Source: Acherontichlamydia pituitae
Lineage (GTDB): Bacteria; Chlamydiota; Chlamydiia; Chlamydiales; Rhabdochlamydiaceae
Reading direction: 5' to 3'
Assembly (NCBI GenBank): GCA_019634675.1
Contig: JAHCAX010000014.1
Location: forward strand, 1-30,219
DNA: 30,219 bases
Made by a program: the position numbers and the translations under genes. The notes beneath the pieces were generated by a model. That model saw nothing but the letters and a program-made list of their open reading frames with translations, was not told the origin of the DNA and did no database searches. Below, piece by piece: positions 16,718 through 23,955 of this stretch. The first letter of the stretch is position 1. Each line of letters begins with the position of its first letter.

Positions 16718-17752
16718 ATGACGCTAGATTCGCCCATCCGACTCGCAATTGTCGGTGCAACAGGAGCCGTTGGCCAAGAACTTCTTGCCGTTCTTGATAA
16801 ACGGAAGTTTCCGCTGGCCGAGCTTCGTTGCTTCGCCTCTCCCCGCTCCGAGGGAAAAACCCTTGCCTTCCGCGGAGAACAAATCCCTGTCGAAGTGGTC
16901 GATGAAAAAAGTTTTCAAGATATCGACATCGCTATCTTTAGCGCCGGGCGCAAAGTTGCCTATGAGTATGCGCCGTTAGCTGTCAGCTCAGGAGCTGTCG
17001 TCATTGACAATAGTTCCGCTTTTCGGATGCAAGAAGACGTCCCCCTTGTCATCCCTGAAATCAACCCGCACGCTTTGAAACAACATCAGGGCATCATCGC
17101 TTCTCCCAATTGTTCGACGACGATCATGCTCATCGCATTGGCTCCCCTGCACCGGCGTTTTGGGATCAAGAGGGTTGTTGCTGCGACCTACCAAGCGGCA
17201 AGCGGCGCTGGAGCTGCTGCAATGGAGGAATTGAAGGCTGAGACGCGCGCCCTTTTAGAGGAAGCTGAATTTGAAAGGCGGATCATGCCATTTCCGTACG
17301 CATTCAATCTGTTCACCCATAACTCCCCGCTTTCTGAAAATGGGTATGTCGATGAAGAACTCAAAATGCTCTATGAGACACGCAAAATCCTTGAAGACGA
17401 CTCGATCTGGGTGAATGCGACGTGCGTTCGGGTGCCCGTCCTTCGAGCCCATTCAGAAGCATTAAATGTCACCTTCCATAAGCCCGCTACCCAAGCTCAG
17501 GTCGTCGAGATCTTGAAAAGCGCTCCGGGGCTTGCATTTCTTGAAAACCGATCCCTCAACCGCTTCCCCATGCCCTCGGATGCATCAGGACAAGATCCTG
17601 TTTTCTGCGGACGAATCAGAGAAGACCTTTCTTTCCCCAATACATTTGATCTTTGGGTCGTTGGAGATCAATTGCTGAAGGGAGCTGCACTCAATGCCGT
17701 TCAGATCGCGGAACAACTCATTCACCAGGATATTCTATGCAATTCGCCTTGA
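16718..17752 (+). CDS. asd: Aspartate-semialdehyde dehydrogenase
   Basis: Reduces aspartyl 4-phosphate to aspartate 4-semialdehyde with NADPH, on the route to diaminopimelate, lysine, methionine and threonine. The 344-residue protein has the nucleotide-binding VGATGAVGQELL (about 12-23), the catalytic cysteine C132 in ASPNCSTT, YQAASGAGAAAMEEL (about 158-172), and the catalytic histidine H245 in VRVPVLRAHSEAL. The frame is open upstream to 16616, but the ATG at 16718 gives the usual start (MTLDSPIRLAIVGATG) and has AGGGGAAG upstream, though about 13 nt away. Other dap genes are not in the window. The prs start lies inside the last 16 nt of this gene, so the two are probably coupled. Confidence 0.94.
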   Translation: MTLDSPIRLAIVGATGAVGQELLAVLDKRKFPLAELRCFASPRSEGKTLAFRGEQIPVEVVDEKSFQDIDIAIFSAGRKVAYEYAPLAVSSGAVVIDNSSAFRMQEDVPLVIPEINPHALKQHQGIIASPNCSTTIMLIALAPLHRRFGIKRVVAATYQAASGAGAAAMEELKAETRALLEEAEFERRIMPFPYAFNLFTHNSPLSENGYVDEELKMLYETRKILEDDSIWVNATCVRVPVLRAHSEALNVTFHKPATQAQVVEILKSAPGLAFLENRSLNRFPMPSDASGQDPVFCGRIREDLSFPNTFDLWVVGDQLLKGAALNAVQIAEQLIHQDILCNSP

Positions 17753-18783
17753 TCGCCTGCGCTCTTTTTTTCTCTTTCATTTCTTCAAGCCTTCATGCAG
17801 AACAAAACCGCCCGTATAAGCTCTTTGCAGGGAACGCCTGCAAGCCGCTTGCTGAAGCTGTCGCAAAGCAGCTCAAGATCCCTTTGAGCAATGTGAGCAT
17901 TGCCCGGTACAATGATGGAGAGATCAAGATCAAGGTCGATGAGAACGTCCGCAATACAGAAGTCTTCATCATTCAATCGACATGCCCCACATGCTCCGGG
18001 AGCGTTAACGACAACCTGATGGAACTGTTCCTCCTGATACGCGCTATGAAACGGTCATCCTCCGGACCGATCAACGTGATCATCCCCTACTTCGGATATG
18101 CGCGGCAAGACCGTAAAACGGAAAGCCGGGTCCCTATTTCCGCTTCCGACATTGCCATGCTTCTGGAAACAGCAGGAGCCGACCACGTGATCGCTGTCGA
18201 TTTGCATTGCGGACAAATCCAAGGATTTTTCCATAAAGCCCCTGTTGACAACCTTTATGCAGCGCCTACTTTCGTCCGCTATTTCACTTCAAAGAAAGAT
18301 CTTGTCAACCCTGTCGTCGTTTCACCCGATGCCGGCGGCGTCCCCCGTGCTAAAAAATTTCTCGAAGGGCTCCTGTCCAATAAGGTAAATGCCAATCTTG
18401 CGATCATCGTCAAGCAGCGCGCTGGCGCAGGAACCATCGAAAAGATGAACTTAGTAGGAAGCGTCGCTGGTTGCGATGCCATCATCGTTGATGACATCTG
18501 CGATACCGGAGGAACTCTTGTCCAAGCGGCCAAAGAACTAAAACAGCATGGAGCAAGGCGCGTCTTTGCCTGCATCACCCATCCCGTTTTCTCTGGACCT
18601 GCTTTAGAAAGGATTGCCAGTTCAGAGTTGACGGAGCTCATTGTTACCGATTCGATCGCTATTTCCGATCAAGCCCCTCCTAACATTGTCCAACTCTCGA
18701 TTGCTTCTCTATTGGCACATGCAATCGAAGGCACACGCAGCGGAGCATCGATCTCCCATCTGTTTGCCTTTCACGACAATTAA
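17737..18783 (+). CDS. prs: Ribose-phosphate pyrophosphokinase with a signal-peptide-like leader
   Basis: Makes PRPP from ribose 5-phosphate and ATP for nucleotide, NAD, histidine and tryptophan synthesis. All landmarks are present: KLFAGNA, YNDGEIKIKVDENVRN, VIPYFGYARQDRK, VDLHCGQIQGFF, VSPDAGGVPRAKKF and the PRPP loop IIVDDICDTGGTL. Ordinary enzymes begin a few residues before KLFAGNA. Here the only ATG (17737) adds about 25 residues, beginning MQFALIACALFFSFISSS and ending LHAEQN, a hydrophobic stretch with a plausible signal-peptidase site but no basic residue ahead of it. No ATG, GTG or TTG lies between that stretch and the enzyme core, apart from a TTG four codons in. The first 16 nt overlap asd. 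A cytoplasmic enzyme with such a leader is unexpected. Confidence 0.92.
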   Translation: MQFALIACALFFSFISSSLHAEQNRPYKLFAGNACKPLAEAVAKQLKIPLSNVSIARYNDGEIKIKVDENVRNTEVFIIQSTCPTCSGSVNDNLMELFLLIRAMKRSSSGPINVIIPYFGYARQDRKTESRVPISASDIAMLLETAGADHVIAVDLHCGQIQGFFHKAPVDNLYAAPTFVRYFTSKKDLVNPVVVSPDAGGVPRAKKFLEGLLSNKVNANLAIIVKQRAGAGTIEKMNLVGSVAGCDAIIVDDICDTGGTLVQAAKELKQHGARRVFACITHPVFSGPALERIASSELTELIVTDSIAISDQAPPNIVQLSIASLLAHAIEGTRSGASISHLFAFHDN

Positions 18784-18806
18784 AAAACCGGCGGCTTACA
18801 CTTATA

Positions 18807-19042
18807 CTGCACGCGGGTAAAAAGTTAAAATTTTGCCAAGGAGACGCCCTGAATTTGAGCCAAGACCAGTTCGTGCCCAAGGGCACTTCACCTGCTTTGC
18901 ACTGCGAAGGCCCACCGGGCCTTCTCGTGTCTCCGCAGCCAATGCCGAAGCAGCTCAACTTGAATAAGTTGGGCGATGCAGGCGGGTCTCAAATTCAGTG
19001 GCTGCCGACGCTGGCAGAAATTAACTTTTTACCCGCATGCAG
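18807..19042. repeat. Long inverted-repeat (MITE-like) element C, flanked by TA
   Basis: A 236-bp element just after prs. The left end CTGCACGCGGGTAAAAAG matches the reverse complement of the right end, CTGCATGCGGGTAAAAAG, with one mismatch, and the match continues through TTAA. Inner blocks (CTGAATTTGAG) also pair across the element. Smaller hairpins are nested inside: GTGCCCAAGGGCAC, GAAGGCCCACCGGGCCTTC and AACTTGAATAAGTT. TATA lies outside the left end and TATATA outside the right. It could form a bidirectional transcription stop between the convergent prs and 19154-19873 genes. Confidence 0.78.
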
Positions 19043-19048
19043 TATATA

Positions 19049-19230
19049 CTGGTAACACCTCAAAGTCCTCGTTGATTTTGGATTTGGCGCCACGCGGTTA
19101 AAGCCTCTGAAGCAGGACGTATGCGTAGCTGCATACGTTCGATGCAAGAGGCTTTAAAGGGCCTTGGCACAAGGACCGTCCCCGTGGATGCCAAACGCCA
19201 AAAGGAACAAGGACTTTGAGGTGGAAGCAG
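19049..19230. repeat. Long inverted-repeat (MITE-like) element D, flanked by TATATA
   Basis: A 182-bp element next to C. The left end CTGGTAACACCTCAAAGTCC matches the reverse complement of the right end, CTGCTTCCACCTCAAAGTCC, and further inward GTT-TTTTGG-TTGGC pairs. The centre has nested hairpins (AAAGCCTCT/AGAGGCTTT and GTATGC/GCATAC). TATATA stands on both outer sides (19043-19048 and 19231-19236). The right ~77 bp are translated on the - strand as the end of the gene at 19154-19873. Confidence 0.75.
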
Positions 19231-19873
19231 TATATAATGGGTATTCAGGATCGGGAAGCTCGTGGAGCCGCACTGAAGCGATCTCTGGAAGGGAATGGAC
19301 TCCTTCAAATGCGCTCACAAGACTATGCGCGCTTGAAAGGTGGACGACTGCAGACTTGTAAAGAGCTACTGAATGCCTATGGGGATAATAGACCATCCCT
19401 AATTGCTCTGCCCAATTTTGGATAACCGATTCTGTCATTTCATGAGTGAATTCAACATGCATCATATCAGGTGCGAAAAAGCTAAGCGCTTCATTTTTAA
19501 TCGCCGCTGGGAAAAAGAACCTTTGATCAATCCGATCTCTTAACAGCTTCAACCGTTCCGAAGAAAAAACGGATACGGAGCATTTAAGGACATAATAATC
19601 TTGTATCGATCGGTTGACATAACATTGGGAATGCTTAACAATAGTAAACGTTTCTTTGGACGGAGGGAAACTTGTCGCTAGAGCTTCGATCTCCTTTTGA
19701 TCGCTTAGGTTGAATGCACGGACAACGATCTGGTCTTCAACACACGACAACTCTCCTAAGCGATGAAACATGGAATCAACTTTCTCAGATTTCCAGTTTT
19801 CAGAAAGAGGAATAGGAACACATGTTTTTCCATCCGTTAGGCCATAGCGCACAGGTAAAATGGCTGAACTCAT
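19154..19873 (-). CDS. Unrecognised protein with a C-terminus supplied by element D
   Basis: I do not recognise this 239-residue protein. It has no signal peptide or membrane segment and a normal mixed composition, with sequences such as HRLGELSCVEDQIVVRAF, RLKLLRDRIDQRFFFPAAI and MMHVEFTHEMTESVIQNWAE. The ATG at 19873 is 68 bp from the divergent MFS gene. The last ~25 codons (after PDPEYPLY) lie inside inverted-repeat element D, and their composition (TASTSKSLFLLAFG) differs from the rest. The native 3' end was therefore probably lost when the element arrived. It may still be functional if the core ends before this point. Confidence 0.55.
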   Translation of the reverse strand: MSSAILPVRYGLTDGKTCVPIPLSENWKSEKVDSMFHRLGELSCVEDQIVVRAFNLSDQKEIEALATSFPPSKETFTIVKHSQCYVNRSIQDYYVLKCSVSVFSSERLKLLRDRIDQRFFFPAAIKNEALSFFAPDMMHVEFTHEMTESVIQNWAEQLGMVYYPHRHSVALYKSAVVHLSSAHSLVSAFEGVHSLPEIASVRLHELPDPEYPLYTASTSKSLFLLAFGIHGDGPCAKAL

Positions 19874-19941
19874 AGGTCATTTAGCTCCGTCAAAAAGGAC
19901 GACGATTTTTCAGATTTTAGGCGATTAACTCAAGGGAAAAG

Positions 19942-21471
19942 ATGCTCTGGCGAACGATTCCGGAAGAAAAGAGGAAATGGTGGATTTTAGCAGCGATGTC
20001 TGCCTCTGTCTCGATGGTCTTTATTGATATCACGGTCCTTCCTGTCGCCTTGCCCACAATGAGCCGCCAGCTCCATTTTTCCGAGCTTGGACTGCAATGG
20101 ATCATCAATGCCTACACGCTGACGCTGACCGTGCTTGTGCTCGCCGGAGGGCGGATCGCTCAGATGTTCGGCCTTAAGAGGATTTTTTCACTTGGTATTT
20201 GCCTATTTGCCCTATCTTCTGCCATGTGCGGCTTCGGCTATACAGAAAATTGGCTCATTTTCAGCCGCGTCCTTCAAGGCGCTAGCGGAGCTCTGATGGT
20301 TCCCGCAACACAGGCTATTATCTCTCAAAGCTTCCCAATCGAGGAAAGGGGCAAGGCCATCGGCATCTTTGTGAGCATCGGTTCGATCTTTCTTGCATTA
20401 GGCCCTCTGATCGGAGGCTACTTCACAGAGTATGCTACCTGGCGCTATGTCTTTTGGATCAACCTCCCCATTGCAGCAATCGGCGTAGTATTAACACAGT
20501 TCACCGTTCCCCCTTTTCCAAACAACAAAAGCCGCTTCGATTTCATTGGTTTTTTTACAAGCTTGGCCGGAATCTCAGCGATCGTCATCGCGATCATGCA
20601 AGCCCAGCAATGGGGATGGACTTCTCCCCTGACTTTATCGTTGCTGGGAATCGGAATCGTCTTTCTTTACTTCTTAATCCAGATTGAACGTTCAAAAGAA
20701 TCTCCGCTTATTGATTTCAACTTGTTCAAAATTCCGATGATCGTGCCCAGCTTGACAGCCGTTTCGCTCACTCAATTTATTCTCATGATCACTGTATTTT
20801 GGACCATCTTCTTTCAAACCATTTCCCACTTTACGCCCTCTGAGGCCGGCAACCTGACCTTTATCTCCTGCGCTCCTTTGCTAATTGCAGCGCCGCTCGC
20901 TGGGATCTGCGTCGACAGATTTGGTCCCAAGATCCCTGTTGCGATCGGTTTTACCCTCCTTTGTTTTTCACTGATTTGGTTTGTGTTCATTGCAAAAGAT
21001 TCTTCCATCCATGGTCTTTTGCCCTCTTTGCTCTGTTTTGGCATTGGCGTTCCCTTTGTCTTTACTTCCAGCTCTGTCGCCTGCCTTAACGCCGTGCCTG
21101 CAGAAAAAAGAGCGATCACATCAGGTCTGCTGACCTTGTCGCGCCAATTCAGCGCTACATTGGGACTGGCTGTTTTCGGAACAGCGAACATGCAATGGAC
21201 CAATTGGCGCTTCACACAATTCGTTAAGGAACAGAGCTCGCATGAAAATTTCGATCCTGCCCGCTTTGACGGCCTTCTTTCCCATAATCCGAAAGCGCTT
21301 AACGCACTTCAGGAGGTCCCTCCCGATGTTGCGGCCATCATTCAGGAAAGTTTGCGGAATGCGTCGATCTCTGGATTTTATCTGATCAATCTAGCTGCGG
21401 CCATGATCGCCTTGATCGGCCTGCTGATCACGTTGAAATGGATGAGAAAGAAGAAGGAAATGGGGCAGTAA
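19942..21471 (+). CDS. MFS transporter, DHA2 (14-TMS, EmrB/QacA-like)
   Basis: A 509-residue proton-coupled exporter-type permease with about 14 membrane segments. It shows FIDITVLPVALPTM in the first helix (the DHA2 helix-1 motif), GGRIAQMFGLKRIF (loop 2-3 motif A), RVLQGASGALMVPATQAII (motif B) and LGPLIGGYFTEYATWRYVFWI (motif C with the antiporter G-P-GG pattern). The family includes multidrug efflux pumps; the actual substrate is unknown. No membrane-fusion partner (EmrA type) is adjacent. The start ATG has AAGGG about 5 nt upstream. The last 44 nt overlap the convergent pseudouridine synthase gene. Confidence 0.87.
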   Translation: MLWRTIPEEKRKWWILAAMSASVSMVFIDITVLPVALPTMSRQLHFSELGLQWIINAYTLTLTVLVLAGGRIAQMFGLKRIFSLGICLFALSSAMCGFGYTENWLIFSRVLQGASGALMVPATQAIISQSFPIEERGKAIGIFVSIGSIFLALGPLIGGYFTEYATWRYVFWINLPIAAIGVVLTQFTVPPFPNNKSRFDFIGFFTSLAGISAIVIAIMQAQQWGWTSPLTLSLLGIGIVFLYFLIQIERSKESPLIDFNLFKIPMIVPSLTAVSLTQFILMITVFWTIFFQTISHFTPSEAGNLTFISCAPLLIAAPLAGICVDRFGPKIPVAIGFTLLCFSLIWFVFIAKDSSIHGLLPSLLCFGIGVPFVFTSSSVACLNAVPAEKRAITSGLLTLSRQFSATLGLAVFGTANMQWTNWRFTQFVKEQSSHENFDPARFDGLLSHNPKALNALQEVPPDVAAIIQESLRNASISGFYLINLAAAMIALIGLLITLKWMRKKKEMGQ

Positions 21472-22084
21472 ATGCCAGCTCTTCTTTTGTGACTGGATGG
21501 GCAAAGGAAAGCTTTCCGTGGTGCAGAGCAATGCAATCTTTGCTCCAAGTCGTAGAAGAACCATACTTTTGGTCTCCTAAAATCGGAGATCGAATATGCG
21601 CGAGCTGTGCACGGATCTGATGGTATCGTCCTGTATGCAGTTCTATTTCCAGCAAAAAGCCTAATCGGGATTCTTGTTTAACACGATAAGAGAGAACCGC
21701 TTTCTTACCTTCTGGATGAGATGCTGTGACGATCCGCGCACGGTGCTCGTCATGCACGAGGTGGTGTTCTAGAACACCTTCTGATTGAGATGGAGCATGT
21801 TCGACGAGCGCGTAATACCATTTAGCGATTTTTCTCTCTCGCATCATCTCTTGCAAGCGGCTCAGCGCTTTGCTCGTCCGTGCAAAAAGGACCATTCCGC
21901 TGACCGGTTTATCAAGACGGTGGATCGGCTCTAAAAAGACTTTTCCCGGTTTGTCATACTTGCGCTTGATCCAGTTCTTCGCCCAATCGGTCATATTTTC
22001 TGGACAGCCTGGACTCTCCTGCGTCGGAATGCCGCCCCGCTTATTGACTATGAGAAGATGGTTGTCAACGTAGATAATTTCCAT
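21428..22084 (-). CDS. RluA-family RNA pseudouridine synthase
   Basis: Isomerises a uridine to pseudouridine in rRNA or tRNA. The 218-residue protein has YVDNHLLIVNKRGGIPTQ at the start, the catalytic aspartate D58 in IHRLDKPVSGMVLFAR, then WYYALVEHA, LEIELHTGRYHQIRAQLAH and PILGDQKYG, all RluA-family landmarks. It lacks an N-terminal S4 RNA-binding domain, as do RluA, RluE-like and TruC-like short members. The target site cannot be assigned. I chose the ATG at 22084, with AGAGG directly upstream, over a longer frame. This start overlaps the end of the TrmH-type gene by 20 nt, so it is the third gene of an RNA-modification operon. Confidence 0.9.
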   Translation of the reverse strand: MEIIYVDNHLLIVNKRGGIPTQESPGCPENMTDWAKNWIKRKYDKPGKVFLEPIHRLDKPVSGMVLFARTSKALSRLQEMMRERKIAKWYYALVEHAPSQSEGVLEHHLVHDEHRARIVTASHPEGKKAVLSYRVKQESRLGFLLEIELHTGRYHQIRAQLAHIRSPILGDQKYGSSTTWSKDCIALHHGKLSFAHPVTKEELAFTAPFPSSFSSIST

Positions 22085-22892
22085 GAGACCTCTGGCGCAC
22101 CACTTCATAGAGCAGCAATGTTGTCGCTGTCGCGACATTCAACGAATCGGCAATGCCGTGCATGGGTATGCGCACACGGATGTCAGCCGCATCCATCCAC
22201 TGCTTGGAAAGTCCGAGCTGCTCTGTTCCAACAGCGATCGCAACCGGCCCCTTGAGATCTGTTTGCGTAAACTCTTCCGATGCCGATGGAGTGGCAGCGA
22301 CAACGCGCACGCCTCTTTCGTTCAACCATGCCAATATTTCACAACTTTGCGCTTCGACAACCGGCAGCGTAAAGAGCGTTCCGACACTTGCACGGACCAC
22401 ATTCGGATTATAAATGTCTGTGCAGCGGTCGCAGACGATGACGCCATCAGCGCCAGCTGCATCGGCAGAACGAAGGATCGTCCCAAGATTGCCCGGCTTT
22501 TCAATCGCTTCGGCAACGATCAAGAATGGATTGTTCTTATTTGCAAGCGCCTGCGCAAGTTCCGACAATCCTATTTTCATCTGGACGCCGATCCCGATCA
22601 GCCCGTCCGGCCTATCGCGGTAGGAAAGCTTTTCAAAGACATGGGAGGCGCAAACGAATATCTCTGCTCCGTTCTTTTTGATCTGCTGGATCAGCCCATC
22701 CTCGTTCTCGCCTAAAAAGAATTCGGGGCAAATAAAAAGAGACTGGACCTTGACGCCCCCGTCGGCTGCGCGCTTGAGCTCCCGGTAACCTTCGATCAAA
22801 AATAATCCCGTCTCATTCCGCTCGCGCCGATCGTTGAGCTTCAATGCATTCTTGATTTTAGGATTTTGCAAACTGGTGATCTGATTATCCAT
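22065..22892 (-). CDS. TrmH/SpoU-family RNA 2'-O-methyltransferase
   Basis: Methylates a ribose 2'-OH in rRNA or tRNA using S-adenosylmethionine, with the knotted SPOUT fold. The three family motifs are in place: EAIEKPGNLGTILRSADAAG (motif 1), AIAVGTEQLGLSKQW (motif 2) and IPMHGIADSLNVATATTLLL (motif 3). The N-terminal part (ITSLQNPKIKNALKL, then GLFLIEGYRELKRA) is the substrate-binding domain seen in 23S rRNA methylases of the RlmB/TsnR sort. The ATG at 22892 gives 275 residues; another at 22907 has AGG 5 nt before it and adds five. It overlaps the upstream methyltransferase by 8 nt (ATGGATAA) and the downstream RluA gene by 20 nt. In Chlamydia the same two methyltransferase genes are neighbours. 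Confidence 0.9.
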   Translation of the reverse strand: MDNQITSLQNPKIKNALKLNDRRERNETGLFLIEGYRELKRAADGGVKVQSLFICPEFFLGENEDGLIQQIKKNGAEIFVCASHVFEKLSYRDRPDGLIGIGVQMKIGLSELAQALANKNNPFLIVAEAIEKPGNLGTILRSADAAGADGVIVCDRCTDIYNPNVVRASVGTLFTLPVVEAQSCEILAWLNERGVRVVAATPSASEEFTQTDLKGPVAIAVGTEQLGLSKQWMDAADIRVRIPMHGIADSLNVATATTLLLYEVVRQRSHGNYLR

Positions 22893-23724
22893 GTGTCCAT
22901 CTCGCATAACTGCCTGAAGGGAGGTCGCATCCATTTTCTGCTGGAATGATCATCTCGCCCGAAGAAATTTTTCCTTTTTTTCCATCCATCATCTGACTGA
23001 GAAGATAGCGCATCACTAAAGGGGTCATCCCAGGGGTGTGGGTCGTAAAGAAGACAAACAGCGGACTTTCGCTTAACACCTCGCTGCAGAGCTTCAAAAT
23101 CTCGTGCACGTCCCGCTCGATTTTAAACACTTCTCCTTGAGAGCCTCTTCCAAAACTGGGGGGATCGAGAATAATCCCGTCGTAACGGACCCCTCTGCGG
23201 CTTTCCCGTTTTAAGAACTTGATCACATCGTCGACGATCCAGCGAATGGGAGCACCTTGCAATTGATTGAGCTGAGCATTTTCTCTAGCCCAGCTGACCA
23301 TCCCTTTGGATGCATCGAGATGGCAGACTTTCGCGCCTGCCTTGGCAGCGGCAAGCGTCGCTCCGCCCGAATAAGCAAACAAGTTCAAGACATTAGGCGG
23401 GCTTTTTTGCGCTTGGATCAAGTCGGTCATCTCTTTCCACAGCATGCTATGCTCCGGAAAGACGCCGAGATGGCCGAAGTCGGTCGGTGCAATTTTGAAA
23501 TGGATCCCTTGGATCTCTGCAGTCCATTCCTTAGGGAGTTGGCAGTTCGACTTCCAATTGTTCCCCCCTTCTCGAGAGAAGTGGGCATCTGCTTTTTTCC
23601 ATTCCTCTGAAGAGAGAAAGGGCCGCCATATGGCCTGAGAACACGGGCGGACAACCCGAAATGGCCCGAACTGCTCCAGCTTCTGCATGTCGCCGCTATC
23701 GAGAAGAGTGTATTGCGCCTTCAT
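22885..23724 (-). CDS. Class I SAM-dependent methyltransferase, RlmI/RlmK-like
   Basis: Probably methylates rRNA at a base. The 279-residue protein has a short N-terminal beta domain, then the Rossmann fold: VLNLFAYSGGATLAAAKAG (SAM-binding loop), VCHLDASKGMVSWARENA (acidic end of strand 2), and YDGIILDPPSFGRGSQGEVF (the DPPSF catalytic motif of the RlmI/RlmK-C group). It lacks the N-terminal PUA domain of E. coli RlmI. I chose the ATG at 23724 over the TTG one codon upstream. It is the first gene of the three-gene RNA-modification operon (methyltransferase, TrmH, RluA), with coupled stops and starts. Confidence 0.88.
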   Translation of the reverse strand: MKAQYTLLDSGDMQKLEQFGPFRVVRPCSQAIWRPFLSSEEWKKADAHFSREGGNNWKSNCQLPKEWTAEIQGIHFKIAPTDFGHLGVFPEHSMLWKEMTDLIQAQKSPPNVLNLFAYSGGATLAAAKAGAKVCHLDASKGMVSWARENAQLNQLQGAPIRWIVDDVIKFLKRESRRGVRYDGIILDPPSFGRGSQGEVFKIERDVHEILKLCSEVLSESPLFVFFTTHTPGMTPLVMRYLLSQMMDGKKGKISSGEMIIPAENGCDLPSGSYARWTHG

Positions 23725-23922
23725 CAAGACCTGTAAAATAATATTTTAACAATTCCGACAGCTACTGGGCAGCCATCGATCAAAATGTGGAAAAATCTTA
23801 CCATACCGGCCCAGTTCTAAACCACATACGAAATTGGAACATGACTAAACTGATAAACAAAATTTTATTTTGCAAACATCTACAACAAAAAAATAATTAA
23901 ATTAAAATTAATTAAATAAAAA

Positions 23923-23931
23923 TGCTATAAT
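23923..23931 (+). promoter_or_regulatory. Extended -10 promoter element for the LRR gene
   Basis: TGCTATAAT is a perfect extended -10 box, placed in a very A/T-rich stretch (about 23865-23940). Transcription would begin near 23938. That is only about six bases before the first ATG (23944) but about 18 bases before the second (23956), which also has GGGAG 5 nt ahead. The promoter thus helps choose 23956 as the start. Confidence 0.6.
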
Positions 23932-23955
23932 GTTACTACAAAAATGGGAGTTTTC

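Noticed and set aside
18843..19040. Nested hairpins in element C as ordinary intrinsic terminators or a CRISPR-like array
   Set aside because: The hairpins have no following T-run, and there are no regularly spaced direct repeats; the whole region is better explained as one long inverted repeat with short flanking duplications.
22083..22715. 210-codon open frame antisense to the TrmH-type gene
   Set aside because: A shadow of the coding strand's codon use; Arg/Asp/His-rich with no domain, whereas the - strand frame has all three SPOUT motifs.
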